Of a DNA stretch of 64,000 nt, positions 34,096 through 44,372 are shown in pieces. The stretch is from Limnohabitans sp. (GTDB lineage: Bacteria > Pseudomonadota > Gammaproteobacteria > Burkholderiales > Burkholderiaceae_C), in contig NZ_JAAVVW010000003.1 in assembly GCF_023910625.1 (NCBI RefSeq), positions 744,001 through 808,000 of the forward strand, read 5' to 3'. Position numbers and translations under genes: made by a program. The notes below the pieces were generated by a model. That model made no database searches. It was given only the letters and a program-made list of their open reading frames with translations, and was not told where the DNA came from. How positions within the stretch are numbered: the stretch's first letter is position 1; each line of letters starts with the position of its first letter.

Positions 34096-35219
34096 ACGCC
34101 CCCGAGAAACTGACCCCCGTGGCGATCTCGCCCGTCGAAGAGATCGTGGCCGAGATGAAAGCCGGTCGCATCGTGATCCTGGTTGACGAAGAAGACCGTG
34201 AAAACGAAGGCGATCTGGTCTTGGCATCTGACCATGTCACGCCCGAAGCCATCAACTTCATGGCCCGTTTTGGCCGTGGCCTGATTTGCCTCACGCTCAC
34301 CCGCGAGCGCTGCGAATTTTTGAAGTTGCCGCCCATGGCGGCGCGCAACGGCACCGTCTACAGCACGGCCTTCACCGTGTCCATCGAAGCCGCGGAAGGT
34401 GTGACCACCGGCATCTCGGCCGCTGACCGCGCCAAGACGGTGCAAGTGGCAGTGGCCAAGGCCAGCCATCCCACCGACCTGGTGCAACCCGGTCACATCT
34501 TCCCGCTGCAAGCCGTTGACGGCGGCGTGCTCATGCGTGCAGGCCACACCGAAGCCGGTTGCGACCTGGCCGACATGGCCGGTTGCAGCGCATCGTCCGT
34601 GATCTGCGAGATCATGAAGGACGACGGCACTATGGCCCGCCTGCCCGATTTGCAAATTTTCGCAGCCGAACATGGCTTGAAGATAGGCACCATCGCTGAC
34701 CTGATTCAATACCGCAGCCGCAACGAGTCGCTGGTCGAGCGGATTGGCAGCCGCACGCTGCAAACGGCCCATGGCGAATTCACCGCCCACGCTTTTCGCG
34801 ACCAACCCAGCCAAACCGTGCACCTCGCCTTGGTCAAAGGCCAATGGTTGCCCGAATCGGAAGTGGCTGTGCGCGTGCACGAGCCGCTGTCGGTGCTTGA
34901 CGCCCTTGAAGTCAACCGGGCCATGCATTCCTGGAGCCTGGACGCAAGCTTGAAATACATCAACGCCCAAGGCTGCGGTGTTGCCGTGCTGCTCAACTGC
35001 GGCGAATCACCAGACCAACTGCTGGCCCAGTTTGAAGGCCGTGCCCGTTCGGCCCAAGCCCCTGAGCGCGGCAAGATGGACTTGCGCACCTACGGCGTGG
35101 GCGCGCAAATCCTGCGCGAATGCGGCGTGTACAAAATGCGCCTCATGGGCAACCCGCGCCGCATGCCCAGCATGACCGGCTACGGCCTCGAAATCACTGC
35201 TTACATCTCCAAGGAATGA
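34092..35219 (+). CDS. ribBA: 3,4-dihydroxy-2-butanone-4-phosphate synthase with RibA-like domain
   Basis: RibB makes the four-carbon precursor of lumazine from ribulose-5-phosphate. Residues 1-210 form the DHBP synthase domain ([55 protein letters not shown]). The C-terminal 165 residues match the GTP cyclohydrolase II domain by position but lack the usual zinc Cys triad (GxDCxxxxxxxxC). That half is probably structural or degenerate, as in many betaproteobacteria. The start is the ATG at 34092 (375 residues), overlapping the ribE stop. Confidence 0.93.
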   Translation: MNAPEKLTPVAISPVEEIVAEMKAGRIVILVDEEDRENEGDLVLASDHVTPEAINFMARFGRGLICLTLTRERCEFLKLPPMAARNGTVYSTAFTVSIEAAEGVTTGISAADRAKTVQVAVAKASHPTDLVQPGHIFPLQAVDGGVLMRAGHTEAGCDLADMAGCSASSVICEIMKDDGTMARLPDLQIFAAEHGLKIGTIADLIQYRSRNESLVERIGSRTLQTAHGEFTAHAFRDQPSQTVHLALVKGQWLPESEVAVRVHEPLSVLDALEVNRAMHSWSLDASLKYINAQGCGVAVLLNCGESPDQLLAQFEGRARSAQAPERGKMDLRTYGVGAQILRECGVYKMRLMGNPRRMPSMTGYGLEITAYISKE

Positions 35220-35221
35220 AC

Positions 35222-35728
35222 ATGCAAGACGCCAACAAAGGCCAAGCCGAAGAACTTGACGGCCAGTTTCTGCACATCGGCATCGTCCAAGCCCGCTTCA
35301 ACGAAGACATCACCAATGCCTTGGCCAAGGCTTGTATTGCCGAGCTTGAAGCGCTGGGTGTGAGCAGCATTGACCACGTCATGGTGCCCGGAGCCTTGGA
35401 ATTGCCTGTCGCTTTGCAAGCCATGGCCGAGCGGGCCGAATACGACGCCTTGATTGCGCTGGGTTGCATCATCCGTGGCGAGACTTACCACTTTGAATTG
35501 GTGGCGAACGAGTCCGGCGCCGGTGTCAGCCGCGTGTCCCTCGACTACAACCTGCCCATTGCCAACGCCATCTTAACCACCGAGAACCTCGACCAAGCCA
35601 TCGCCCGCCAGACCGAAAAAGGCCGAGACGCAGCCCGCGTGGCGGTTGAAATGGCCTGCATCATGGACGACCTGGCCGCCGACATGGCCGATTTGGCAGA
35701 CGACACCGACGAAGAAAAACAAGCCTGA
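35222..35728 (+). CDS. ribH: 6,7-dimethyl-8-ribityllumazine synthase
   Basis: Condenses the RibB product with the pyrimidine intermediate to give lumazine and forms icosahedral or smaller shells. The 168-residue protein contains [36 protein letters not shown] and [20 protein letters not shown], with the catalytic His region. I use the ATG at 35222, six bases after AAGGA; the ATG at 35216 overlaps the ribBA stop. The C-terminal tail is very acidic ([20 protein letters not shown]), which is unusual but in frame with the nusB overlap. Confidence 0.95.
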   Translation: MQDANKGQAEELDGQFLHIGIVQARFNEDITNALAKACIAELEALGVSSIDHVMVPGALELPVALQAMAERAEYDALIALGCIIRGETYHFELVANESGAGVSRVSLDYNLPIANAILTTENLDQAIARQTEKGRDAARVAVEMACIMDDLAADMADLADDTDEEKQA

Positions 35729-36252
35729 TGACCGACTCGACCAGCATGCCCGAAACCGCCAACGAAGGCTCACCACCTGCCGCTGCCGGCACGCGCAAAT
35801 CCTCAGCGAAACCTGCACGCAGCCGCTCGCGTGAGTTTGCACTGCAAGCGCTTTACCAGTTCATCGTGGGCCGAAACGAAGCGTCCGACATCGACGTGTT
35901 CACCCGCGATCTGTCGGGTTTCCACAAAGCCGACTCGGCCCATTACGACGCCCTGCTTTACGGCTGCATCGAACAAGCTGCGGCTTTGGATGCCCTGATT
36001 TCGCCCAAACTCGATCGCAAATTTGCCGAAATCTCGCCCATCGAGCACGCCATCATGTGGATCGGCGTTTATGAAATGCAGCACTGCCTCGATGTACCCT
36101 GGCGCGTGGTGCTCAATGAATGCATTGAACTGGCCAAAGACTTTGGTGGCACCGACGGCCACAAGTACGTGAACGCCGTGCTGGGTGGCTTGGCCCCCGA
36201 ATTGCGCAGTGCCGAAGTACAAGCCGACCGCCAATCTGGCCGCGCCAAATAA
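35728..36252 (+). CDS. nusB: Transcription antitermination factor NusB
   Basis: Binds boxA RNA with S10 and promotes antitermination of rRNA operons. The 174-residue protein has a disordered 30-residue N-terminal extension rich in Ser/Pro/Ala. The all-helical NusB fold follows: [34 protein letters not shown] and [34 protein letters not shown]. The ATG shares a base with the ribH stop (TGATG). Cotranscription with riboflavin genes is widely conserved. Confidence 0.96.
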   Translation: MTDSTSMPETANEGSPPAAAGTRKSSAKPARSRSREFALQALYQFIVGRNEASDIDVFTRDLSGFHKADSAHYDALLYGCIEQAAALDALISPKLDRKFAEISPIEHAIMWIGVYEMQHCLDVPWRVVLNECIELAKDFGGTDGHKYVNAVLGGLAPELRSAEVQADRQSGRAK

Positions 36253-36271
36253 AACCCATACACCAGACACC

Positions 36272-37459
36272 ATGCGCATCTCTGAGCGAGCCGAGCGAAT
36301 CGAACCTTTTTGGGTGATGGAAGTGGCCAAAGCCGCCTCGCAAAAAGCCCGCGAGGTCGCGCACACCGACCGTCCCGTGGTGTTCCTGAACATTGGCGAA
36401 CCCGACTTCACCGCCCCAACCCGCGTGCAAAAAGCCGCGTTGGCGGTGATCGAATCAGGCCAAACTCAGTACACACCCGCGCTGGGCCTGGACGCCTTGC
36501 GCCAAGCCATCAGCGGCTGGTACGCGCAGCGCTTTGGCGTGCAGGTGCCCGCCAGCCGGATCGTGGTCACGGCGGGCGCTTCGGCGGCGCTGCAACTGGC
36601 GTGTCTGGCCCTGATTGACCGGGGTGACGAAATCCTCATGCCCGACCCCAGCTACCCCTGCAACCGACACTTTGTGAGCGCAGCCGAAGGCACGGCCGTG
36701 CTGGTACCCACCACCGCAGAAGAACGCTTTCAATTGAGTGCTGCCAAAGTGACCGCCGCTTGGAGGCCGCAAACCCGTGGCGTTTTGTTGGCCTCGCCCT
36801 CCAACCCCACGGGCACCTCCATCGACCCGGCCGAGCTGGCCCGCATTGTCGATGTTGTGCGCAGCCATGGCGGCATCACCCTGATCGACGAGATCTACCT
36901 GGGCTTGAGCCACGACGCGCAGTTTGGCCAAAGCGCGTTGGCCTTGGGCGACGATGTCATCAGCATCAACAGCTTCAGCAAATACTTCAACATGACCGGC
37001 TGGCGCCTGGGCTGGCTGGTGGTGCCAGAGCAGCTCACGCCCGTGCTCGAGCGCCTGGCGCAAAACCTGTTCATCTGTGCCAGCACCGTGTCGCAACAAG
37101 CGGCTCTGGCCTGCTTTGAGCCCGAGAGCCTGGCCGAATACGAGCGCCGCCGCGCCGAATTCAAAGCCCGTCGCGATTACTTCATCCCGGCACTGAACGA
37201 ACTGGGCCTGACCGTTCCCGTCGCCCCCGATGGCGCGTTTTACGCCTGGGCCGACTGCACCGCCGCCTGCCAAAAGCTGGGCCTCAAAGACAGCTGGGAC
37301 TTTGCCTTTGCCGCGTTGGAACACACCCATGTGGCCATCACGCCCGGGCGCGACTTTGGCACCGACCAGACCGCCCGCTTTGTGCGCTTTTCCACCGCCA
37401 ACTCCATGGCTGAGCTGCAAACCGCCATCGCTCGCCTGAAAGCCTGGTTGCAACCATGA
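36272..37459 (+). CDS. PLP-dependent class I/II aminotransferase
   Basis: A 395-residue aspartate-aminotransferase-fold enzyme. Seen in sequence: NIGEPDFTAPTRVQ, the phosphate-binding GASAALQLACLAL, SNPTGTSIDPAELARI, LIDEIYLGL and the PLP-lysine motif INSFSKYFNMTGWRLGWLV (near residue 235). The arginine binding the substrate carboxylate is in ARFVRFSTANS near the C-terminus. Substrates could be alanine/pyruvate or N-succinyl-diaminopimelate; I do not assign one. The start is the ATG at 36272, as the upstream in-frame extension overlaps nusB. Its stop overlaps the ybgC start (ATGA). Confidence 0.88.
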   Translation: MRISERAERIEPFWVMEVAKAASQKAREVAHTDRPVVFLNIGEPDFTAPTRVQKAALAVIESGQTQYTPALGLDALRQAISGWYAQRFGVQVPASRIVVTAGASAALQLACLALIDRGDEILMPDPSYPCNRHFVSAAEGTAVLVPTTAEERFQLSAAKVTAAWRPQTRGVLLASPSNPTGTSIDPAELARIVDVVRSHGGITLIDEIYLGLSHDAQFGQSALALGDDVISINSFSKYFNMTGWRLGWLVVPEQLTPVLERLAQNLFICASTVSQQAALACFEPESLAEYERRRAEFKARRDYFIPALNELGLTVPVAPDGAFYAWADCTAACQKLGLKDSWDFAFAALEHTHVAITPGRDFGTDQTARFVRFSTANSMAELQTAIARLKAWLQP

Positions 37460-37887
37460 GCACATCTAGCCTTGCCTCTTCAGCGTTTGAGCACCCCATC
37501 CGCATTTATTGGGAAGACACCGACGCGGGCGGTATTGTGTTTTATGCCAACTACCTCAAGTTCTTTGAACGCGCCCGCACCGAATGGCTGCGCGCCTTAG
37601 GCTTTGGCCAGCAGGCATTGCGCGACACCTCGGGCGGCATGTTTGTCGTGAGCGAAACCGCCGTCAAATACCACTCGCCTGCTCGCTTGGACGACACCCT
37701 GGTTGTGACCGCTGAGTTGCAAACCGGCGGCAAAGCCAGCCTGAGCATTGCCCAGCGCGCTTACTTGCGCACGCCCAACCAAAACGACCGACTGTTGGCC
37801 GAAGGCACCATCCGCCTGGGCTGGGTCGACAGCACCACCTTGAAACCCGGCCGCATCCCGGCCCCTGTTCTGGAAGCCCTGAAATGA
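37456..37887 (+). CDS. ybgC: YbgC-type acyl-CoA thioesterase
   Basis: Hot-dog-fold thioesterase that heads Tol-Pal operons and is linked to phospholipid metabolism. The signature IYWEDTDAGGIVFYANYLKFFERARTEWLR (about residues 18-47) carries the catalytic Asp in EDTDAGG. Length 143 residues. The start overlaps the aminotransferase stop and its own stop overlaps tolQ (ATGA), so it is clearly in one operon with tolQRA. Confidence 0.94.
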   Translation: MSTSSLASSAFEHPIRIYWEDTDAGGIVFYANYLKFFERARTEWLRALGFGQQALRDTSGGMFVVSETAVKYHSPARLDDTLVVTAELQTGGKASLSIAQRAYLRTPNQNDRLLAEGTIRLGWVDSTTLKPGRIPAPVLEALK

Positions 37888-38588
37888 ACCAAGACATGTC
37901 CATCGTCTCGCTGTTGCTGGAAGCCAGTTTTGTGGTGCAGCTGGTGGTGCTGATTTTGCTCGGCATCTCGGTGTCCAGCTGGGCTGCCATTGTGCGCAAA
38001 ATCACCGCCATCAAACGCATCAAAAGCCTGAACGAAGAGTTTGAGCGCGTCTTCTGGTCCGGAACCAGTTTGAACGAGCTGTTCAACGCCGCCAGTCAGA
38101 ACGCCAAACTCTCCGGCCCCATGGAGCGCATTTTTGCCAGCGGCATGCGCGAATACCAAAAACTGCGCGAACGCCGCATCAGTGACGCTGGCACTTTGCT
38201 CGACGGCGCACGCCGCGCCATGCGGGCGAGCTTTCAGCGCGAAATGGACGTGGCCGAATCGCAACTCGCCTTCCTCGCGTCGGTCGGCTCCATCTCGCCT
38301 TACGTGGGTTTGTTTGGCACGGTGTGGGGCATCATGCACGCCTTCACCGGCTTGGCCAGCTTGCAGCAAGTCACGCTGGCGGTGGTGGCTCCCGGCATTG
38401 CCGAAGCCCTGGTGGCCACCGCCATCGGTTTGTTTGCCGCCATCCCCGCCGTGCTGGCCTACAACCGGTTTTCTCACGATGTTGATCGCATCGCCATCAA
38501 GCTTGAAACCTTCATCGAAGAGTTCTCCAACATCCTGCAGCGCAGCCTGGGCTCGACCGGCGGCAGCGGCTCGGCCTCTGGCCATTGA
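37884..38588 (+). CDS. tolQ: Tol-Pal system protein TolQ
   Basis: Inner-membrane proton-channel subunit of the ExbB/TolQ/MotA family that energises TolA for outer-membrane constriction. The 234-residue protein has three membrane segments: LLLEASFVVQLVVLILLGIS near the N-terminus, then the pair ISPYVGLFGTVWGIMHAFTGL and IAEALVATAIGLFAAIPAVLAY, where the conserved Gly/Thr/Pro residues line the channel. The start overlaps ybgC by four bases; tolR follows after 12 bp. Confidence 0.96.
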   Translation: MNQDMSIVSLLLEASFVVQLVVLILLGISVSSWAAIVRKITAIKRIKSLNEEFERVFWSGTSLNELFNAASQNAKLSGPMERIFASGMREYQKLRERRISDAGTLLDGARRAMRASFQREMDVAESQLAFLASVGSISPYVGLFGTVWGIMHAFTGLASLQQVTLAVVAPGIAEALVATAIGLFAAIPAVLAYNRFSHDVDRIAIKLETFIEEFSNILQRSLGSTGGSGSASGH

Positions 38589-38600
38589 TCGGAGTGCGCC

Positions 38601-39020
<420 letters not shown>

Positions 39021-39033
39021 AAAGGACTCGGGT

Positions 39034-40008
39034 TTGACCGCCAAGGCCACGCCTCACCTCGAATTTGCGCCCCCTGAGCCGCCGGGCATGGGCCGAGCAT
39101 GGCTGGTCGCCATTGTTGCACATTCTTTATTGTTCTTGGCTTTGGGCTTGGCCACAACTTGGAAAACCCAACCTCAAACCCTGCAATCCGAAGCCGAGTT
39201 GTGGTCTGCCGTGCCGCAAGCAGCCGCCCCTCGCTTGCAAGAGCCGCTGCCCCAGCCGGAGCCCTTGCCAGTGCAGGAACCCCAACCCACGCCGCCCGCC
39301 ATACCCACACCGCCCCCACCTCCCGCACCTGATCCTACATTGGCCTTAAAAGACGCGCAAATTGCTCTGGAAAAAAAGAAATTGGACGAAAAGAAAAAGG
39401 AAGCTGAAAAACTGAAGGCCAACAAGGAAAAAGCCGAGAAAGAGAAGGCCATCAAAGAAAAAGCGGCCAAAGAAAAGTTGGAAAAAGCCAAGGCCGAAAA
39501 AGCCAAACTCGAAAAAGAGAAACTCGAAAAAGAGAAACTCGCCAAAGAAAAAAAGGCCCAAGAAGACAAAGAGCGGAACAAAAAGAAAGCCGCTGATCAA
39601 GACAAGGCTGAAAAAGCCGCGAAAGCCGAAGCTTCCAGGGCAGACGCCCTACGCCAAGAAAACCTCAAGCGCTTGCAAGGCCTGGCGGGTGCCTCGGGCG
39701 GTGAAAATGCCACCGGGACAGCACTCAAATCGTCGGGCCCTTCGGCCACTTATGCTGGCCGCTTGGTGGGTCGCATCAAACCCAACATCACCTATCCAGG
39801 CGATGTGGTGGGCAACCCACGGGCCGAAGTCGAGGTTCGCGTGGCACCCGATGGCACCATCCAAAGCCACAGAATTGTCCAATCCAGTGGCAACAAAGCC
39901 TGGGATGAAGCAGTCCTCAGGGCGATCGACAAAACCGGAATCCTGCCCAAAGACACAGACGGGCGTGTGCCGCCATTGATCGTATTGGGCTTCAGGCCAC
40001 TTGATTGA
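39034..40008 (+). CDS. tolA: Cell envelope integrity protein TolA
   Basis: Links TolQR in the inner membrane to TolB/Pal and porins. One N-terminal membrane helix (MGRAWLVAIVAHSLLFLALGL) is followed by a Pro-rich hinge, a long Lys/Glu/Ala helix (about residues 100-210, repeated EKEKLEK-type units) and a C-terminal TonB-like domain (YAGRLVGRIKPNITYPG ... VLGFRPLD). I place the start at a TTG at 39034 (324 residues) because AAAGGA is seven bases upstream; no in-frame ATG precedes the membrane helix outside tolR. tolB and pal do not follow. Confidence 0.92.
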   Translation: MTAKATPHLEFAPPEPPGMGRAWLVAIVAHSLLFLALGLATTWKTQPQTLQSEAELWSAVPQAAAPRLQEPLPQPEPLPVQEPQPTPPAIPTPPPPPAPDPTLALKDAQIALEKKKLDEKKKEAEKLKANKEKAEKEKAIKEKAAKEKLEKAKAEKAKLEKEKLEKEKLAKEKKAQEDKERNKKKAADQDKAEKAAKAEASRADALRQENLKRLQGLAGASGGENATGTALKSSGPSATYAGRLVGRIKPNITYPGDVVGNPRAEVEVRVAPDGTIQSHRIVQSSGNKAWDEAVLRAIDKTGILPKDTDGRVPPLIVLGFRPLD

Positions 40009-40142
40009 ATACTTTCAATCTAAATAAGTCTCCAAACAGCGTCGAGAAATCTCAACAACACGGGTTTCGTGTCGAATCCAAAGAATCTGAGTTGAAATCA
40101 GGCTGGGTCCACTCGCCTCACAATGTAGGCCGTCACTGCTCC

Positions 40143-40709
40143 ATGAAAATGAAAACCTTCGCTACCTGGCTGATCAGCGCTCTTTTACTGGGGACATCGC
40201 CCTCTGTCTGGGCCAAAAACCCAGTCGTCAAAACCTGTTTTGTCGCCCAATTCAAATCACTTGCACTGAGAACACACGGCCCGCAATTGCGTGCCCAATT
40301 GGCCAGGGACTGGCTCGAGCGCCATGCCGCCAGCTGCACCGATGTGCAATTGTCGACCCTGTTGGCCAACAGCCCCAATTGGCTGGGCAGTGCCTTGACA
40401 CTGGAGATTTCATCCATCCTGGAAGGCGCTATTGAGGCCAAGATTGCGGGCAACCCAGAATTGATGGCAAAACTCTATGAATCTTTGGGCAAAGAAGGAC
40501 AAGCGCCAACGATGACCACCTACAACACGCCAACGCCCAGAACGCCTGTGGTCAGACCCATGGTCAACACAGGGGTGATGGCAGGCAGCCCCAACTTCGG
40601 CTCAATCACCGGCAACAACACCGTCAATCAAAACAACAATGCATTGAGCAATACCGGCAACAGCAATGCCGCCAACACGAATCAAAACGCCTCGCCCGAA
40701 GCTCGATAG
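40143..40709 (+). CDS. Secreted protein with Asn-rich tail, function unknown
   Basis: I do not recognise this 188-residue protein. It begins with a clear signal peptide (MKMKTFATWLISALLLGTSP, likely cut after VWA before KNPVVKTC). The mature part has a helical region with two Cys (about residues 30 and 59) that could form a disulfide, then SALTLEISSILEGAIEAKIAG. The C-terminal 60 residues are low-complexity, rich in Asn/Thr/Pro/Gly. It sits 134 bp after tolA, where tolB and pal usually stand, and is convergent with dnaE. An ATG at 40149 is an alternative start. Confidence 0.7.
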   Translation: MKMKTFATWLISALLLGTSPSVWAKNPVVKTCFVAQFKSLALRTHGPQLRAQLARDWLERHAASCTDVQLSTLLANSPNWLGSALTLEISSILEGAIEAKIAGNPELMAKLYESLGKEGQAPTMTTYNTPTPRTPVVRPMVNTGVMAGSPNFGSITGNNTVNQNNNALSNTGNSNAANTNQNASPEAR

Positions 40710-40784
40710 ACCACAAGCCAGGCACCTGAACCAGGTCAACAAAAAGTACCCCCATCTGAGTTACCCAGGCTCAAAAGGCAATTC

Positions 40785-43700
40785 TCAGTCGTACACAATG
40801 CGGGCCTGCCCCTGGTCGGCTTGCGCCATCCAGCAGGCCAATGCGGCATCGCTGGGGAAAAATTTAGCGGCTTCGCCCAGCACCAGCTCGGCTCGGGCAG
40901 CCAAGTCGTCATGACGCCGCTCCAGCACCAAGCGCACTGTCAAGCCTCTGACCAAGTCACCTTGCTCGGTTTGTTCGCGCTGCGCGGGGAATTCTCTGAC
41001 CAAGCGGGCGATGTCGGGCGCGCGGCCATTGACCGCCACGCGCAGGTATTTGCCATATCGGCAACGGGCAGCACCCAAGTCCATGATCTGCTCGACCTTG
41101 AGGCGAAAGCCTCCCGAAAACCGGTCGGTCTGCATTTTGGCCTTAACGATGATGAGTTCGTCATCTTTGAGCAGGTGCTTGGCAGAATGAATCAAGGACT
41201 CGTCGGCTGTAGCTTCCATCACACCAGATTTATCATCCAGTTTGAAAATCGCCACCTTGCCGCGCTGACTATTGATGATGCGCAAATCGCTCACGATGCC
41301 CGCCAACACCATGGAATCGCGGCTGTCGATCAAATCGTCGATCTTGCTGCGCGCAAACTGGCGCACCTCGCGCTCGACCGCGTCAAACAAATGGCCGGAC
41401 AGAAAGAAGCCCACGGCTGTTTTTTCGAGCAGCAGGCGCTCCTTGATGCCCCAGGGCATGACATCGACCAAGTCGGGCTCTTGCGTGCTGGAGCCATGCG
41501 AGTCGTCGCCCAGCATGTCAAACAATCCACCTTGGTTGGCATTGGCCGTGGTGGCGTTGGAAAACTCAAATGCCCGATCAATGCTGGCCGACAAGGCCGC
41601 CCGGTTCATGTGCAAGGAATCAAAAGCACCGGCCTTGATCAGCGCGTCCACCGTGCGCTTGTTGATGCGGGTGCGGTCGACACGCACAGAAAAGTCAAAC
41701 AAGCTGGTGAATGGCCCACCCTCTTGCCGTGCGGCCACGATGGCCTCGATGGCCTGTTGCCCCGTGCCCTTGATCGCGCCCAGGCCGTAACGGATCACTT
41801 TGTCAGTGACTGGCTCGAAACGGTAATGACCACGGTTCACATCGGGAGGGTCAAAGGTCATGCCGAACTTCAAGGCATCTTCGTAAAGCACCTTGAGTTT
41901 GTCGGTATCGTCCATTTCCACGGTCATGTTGGCGCAGAAGAACTCGGCCGTGTAGTGCACCTTGAGCCAGCCTGTGTGGTAGGCCAACAAAGAATAAGCC
42001 GCAGCGTGCGACTTGTTGAAACCGTAGCCGGCAAACTTTTCCATCAGGTCAAAGACCTCGTCGGCTTTGTCCTGAGGAATTTTGTGTGTGGCCAAAGCTC
42101 CCGCACGGAACTTCTCGCGGTGCTCGGCCATTTCTTCGGCTTTTTTCTTGCCCATGGCGCGGCGAAGTAAGTCCGCGCCACCGAGCGAGTAACCACCCAG
42201 GATCTGAGCGGTCTGCATCACCTGCTCCTGGTAGACCATGATGCCGTAGGTCTCGCTCAACATCTCGGCCACTGCCGGATGCGGGTACTCCACCTCTTCG
42301 CGCCCGTGCTTGCGCGCCACAAAACTGGGGATCAGGTCCATGGGGCCCGGCCTGTAGAGCGCATTCAGTGCGATCAAATCTTCGAGGCGACTCGGACGCG
42401 CGTCGCGCAGCATGCCCTGCATGCCCCGGCTTTCAAACTGGAACACAGCCTCGGTCTTGCCGTCCGAAAACAATTTGTAGGTTTGCACATCGTCGAGCGC
42501 AATGTTTTCAAAGGCGAAGTTTTCCTGACCCTTGTGCCGCTTCATGATGAACTCGCGGGCGATCTCCAAAATCGTCAGCGTGGCCAAGCCCAAGAAGTCA
42601 AATTTGACAAGGCCCGCCGACTCCACATCGTCCTTGTCGTACTGGCTGACTGCAGACTCACTGCCTGGTTGTTGGTATAGCGGGCAAAAATCGGTCAGTT
42701 TGCCCGGAGCGATCAACACCCCCCCGGCATGCATGCCCACGTTGCGGGTCATGCCTTCGAGCTTTTGCGCCAACTCGATCAGTGTCTTGACATCTTCTTC
42801 GCGTTCGATGCGCTCAGCCAGGATCGGCTCCATGGCGATTGCGTAGTTGTTCTTGTCGCCTTCTTTGGTTGTGGCGGGCGGGTATTGCAGTGTGACCGAC
42901 ACGCCCGGTTTGTTGGGAATGAGCTTGCTGATGCCATCACAAAAGGTGTAACTCATGTCCAGCACACGGCCCACGTCACGAATGACTGCACGCGCCGCCA
43001 TGGTGCCGAAGGTGGCAATTTGCGAGACCGCATTGCGTCCGTATTTATCCTTCACATAGTCGATCACCCGGTCGCGGTTACTTTGGCAAAAGTCAATGTC
43101 AAAGTCGGGCATGGACACCCGCTCAGGGTTCAAAAAGCGCTCAAAAAGCAGACTGTATTGCAGTGGGTCCAGGTCAGTGATCTTGAGCGCATAGGCCACC
43201 AGAGACCCCGCACCCGAACCCCGACCAGGGCCCACCGGGCAGCCGTTGGCCTTGGCCCACTGAATGAAGTCACCCACGATCAGGAAGTAGCCCGGAAAAC
43301 CCATCTTCAGAATGGTGCCCAGCTCGAAATCCAGTCGGTCTAAATAACGGGGGCGCTCGGACTCGCGTTTGGCTTCGTCAGGATACAAGTGGATCAGGCG
43401 TTCCTTCAGGCCCTCGTGCGAGACGTGGCGGAAATAATCATCCACCGACATGACCACGCCATTGACAGGCGGTATCGGAAAGTTGGGCAGCTGGGGTTTT
43501 CCCAGCACCAGCGTCAGGTTGCAGCGCTTGGCGATTTCCAGCGTGTTGGTCACCGCGCTAGGCACATCGGCAAACAGCGCGCACATCTGCTCGGCCGACT
43601 TGAAATACTGCTCGCGGGTGAAGCGACGCACCCGGCGCGGATTAGCCAGAATTTCACCCTCGGAAATGCACACCCGCGCTTCATGTGCTTCGTAATCTTC

Positions 43701-44312
43701 TTTGGTGAGAAACTGCACCGGCTGAGTGGCCACAACCGGTAGCCCCAAGCGTGCGGCCAGCACCACTGCACCGGCCACCTGCAGCTCATCTTCAGGGCGG
43801 CCGGCGCGTTGCAGCTCCAAATAAAAACGGTGGGGAAAAATCAAGCCCAACTGCAACGCCAAATCGGCTGCCTTGTCAGCGTCGCCCTGCACGATGGCCT
43901 GCCCCACTGGACCGGCTTGCGCACCCGACAACAGAATCAGACCCTCGGCCAGATCCTTGAGCCAACTCAGCTTGACCACGGCCACGCCCTTGCCCGTGTT
44001 TTGCGTCCAGGCACGAGCCAGCAGTTCGCAAATGTTCAGATAGCCCTGGTGGCTCTGCACCAAAAGCACTACCCGGCTCAACGCGCCGGGGTCACCGCCC
44101 AAGCCCTCCAGGTTGACTTCTGCACCCAAAATAGGCTTGACGCCCTTGGCCCTACCTTCCTTGTAGAACTTGACGCCTCCAAACAGGTTATTCAGATCGG
44201 TGATGGCCAGGGCTGGCTGACCATCCATTGCGGCCGACTTGACCACCTCGTCGATGCGACAGGTCGAATCAACGACAGAAAATTCAGAGTGAAGGCGCAG
44301 GTGAACAAACAT
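40785..44312 (-). CDS. dnaE: DNA polymerase III subunit alpha
   Basis: Replicative polymerase of the C family. The 1175-residue protein has an N-terminal PHP domain (FVHLRLHSEFSVVDS) and the palm with catalytic aspartates (MPDFDIDFCQSNRDRVIDYV near residue 405, and the region after GPGRGSGAGSLVAYAL). The fingers/thumb region contains YGIMVYQEQVMQTAQILGGY and FAGYGFNKSHAAAYSLLAY. An OB domain (VLAGIVSDLRIINSQRGKVAIFKLDD) closes the core. Length and start (MFVHLRLHSEFS) are standard. No frameshift seen. Confidence 0.97.
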   Translation of the reverse strand: MFVHLRLHSEFSVVDSTCRIDEVVKSAAMDGQPALAITDLNNLFGGVKFYKEGRAKGVKPILGAEVNLEGLGGDPGALSRVVLLVQSHQGYLNICELLARAWTQNTGKGVAVVKLSWLKDLAEGLILLSGAQAGPVGQAIVQGDADKAADLALQLGLIFPHRFYLELQRAGRPEDELQVAGAVVLAARLGLPVVATQPVQFLTKEDYEAHEARVCISEGEILANPRRVRRFTREQYFKSAEQMCALFADVPSAVTNTLEIAKRCNLTLVLGKPQLPNFPIPPVNGVVMSVDDYFRHVSHEGLKERLIHLYPDEAKRESERPRYLDRLDFELGTILKMGFPGYFLIVGDFIQWAKANGCPVGPGRGSGAGSLVAYALKITDLDPLQYSLLFERFLNPERVSMPDFDIDFCQSNRDRVIDYVKDKYGRNAVSQIATFGTMAARAVIRDVGRVLDMSYTFCDGISKLIPNKPGVSVTLQYPPATTKEGDKNNYAIAMEPILAERIEREEDVKTLIELAQKLEGMTRNVGMHAGGVLIAPGKLTDFCPLYQQPGSESAVSQYDKDDVESAGLVKFDFLGLATLTILEIAREFIMKRHKGQENFAFENIALDDVQTYKLFSDGKTEAVFQFESRGMQGMLRDARPSRLEDLIALNALYRPGPMDLIPSFVARKHGREEVEYPHPAVAEMLSETYGIMVYQEQVMQTAQILGGYSLGGADLLRRAMGKKKAEEMAEHREKFRAGALATHKIPQDKADEVFDLMEKFAGYGFNKSHAAAYSLLAYHTGWLKVHYTAEFFCANMTVEMDDTDKLKVLYEDALKFGMTFDPPDVNRGHYRFEPVTDKVIRYGLGAIKGTGQQAIEAIVAARQEGGPFTSLFDFSVRVDRTRINKRTVDALIKAGAFDSLHMNRAALSASIDRAFEFSNATTANANQGGLFDMLGDDSHGSSTQEPDLVDVMPWGIKERLLLEKTAVGFFLSGHLFDAVEREVRQFARSKIDDLIDSRDSMVLAGIVSDLRIINSQRGKVAIFKLDDKSGVMEATADESLIHSAKHLLKDDELIIVKAKMQTDRFSGGFRLKVEQIMDLGAARCRYGKYLRVAVNGRAPDIARLVREFPAQREQTEQGDLVRGLTVRLVLERRHDDLAARAELVLGEAAKFFPSDAALACWMAQADQGQARIVYD

Positions 44313-44372
44313 AGTCTGTCATTGTAGAAGGTCAACCCCTGCGGCCCTGAACAACTTCAGCCCCAATAAGCT

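Noticed and set aside
40785..44312. Possible frameshift or intein in dnaE, a frequent intein host
   Set aside because: The 1175-residue frame is continuous and of normal length, with all motifs in order.
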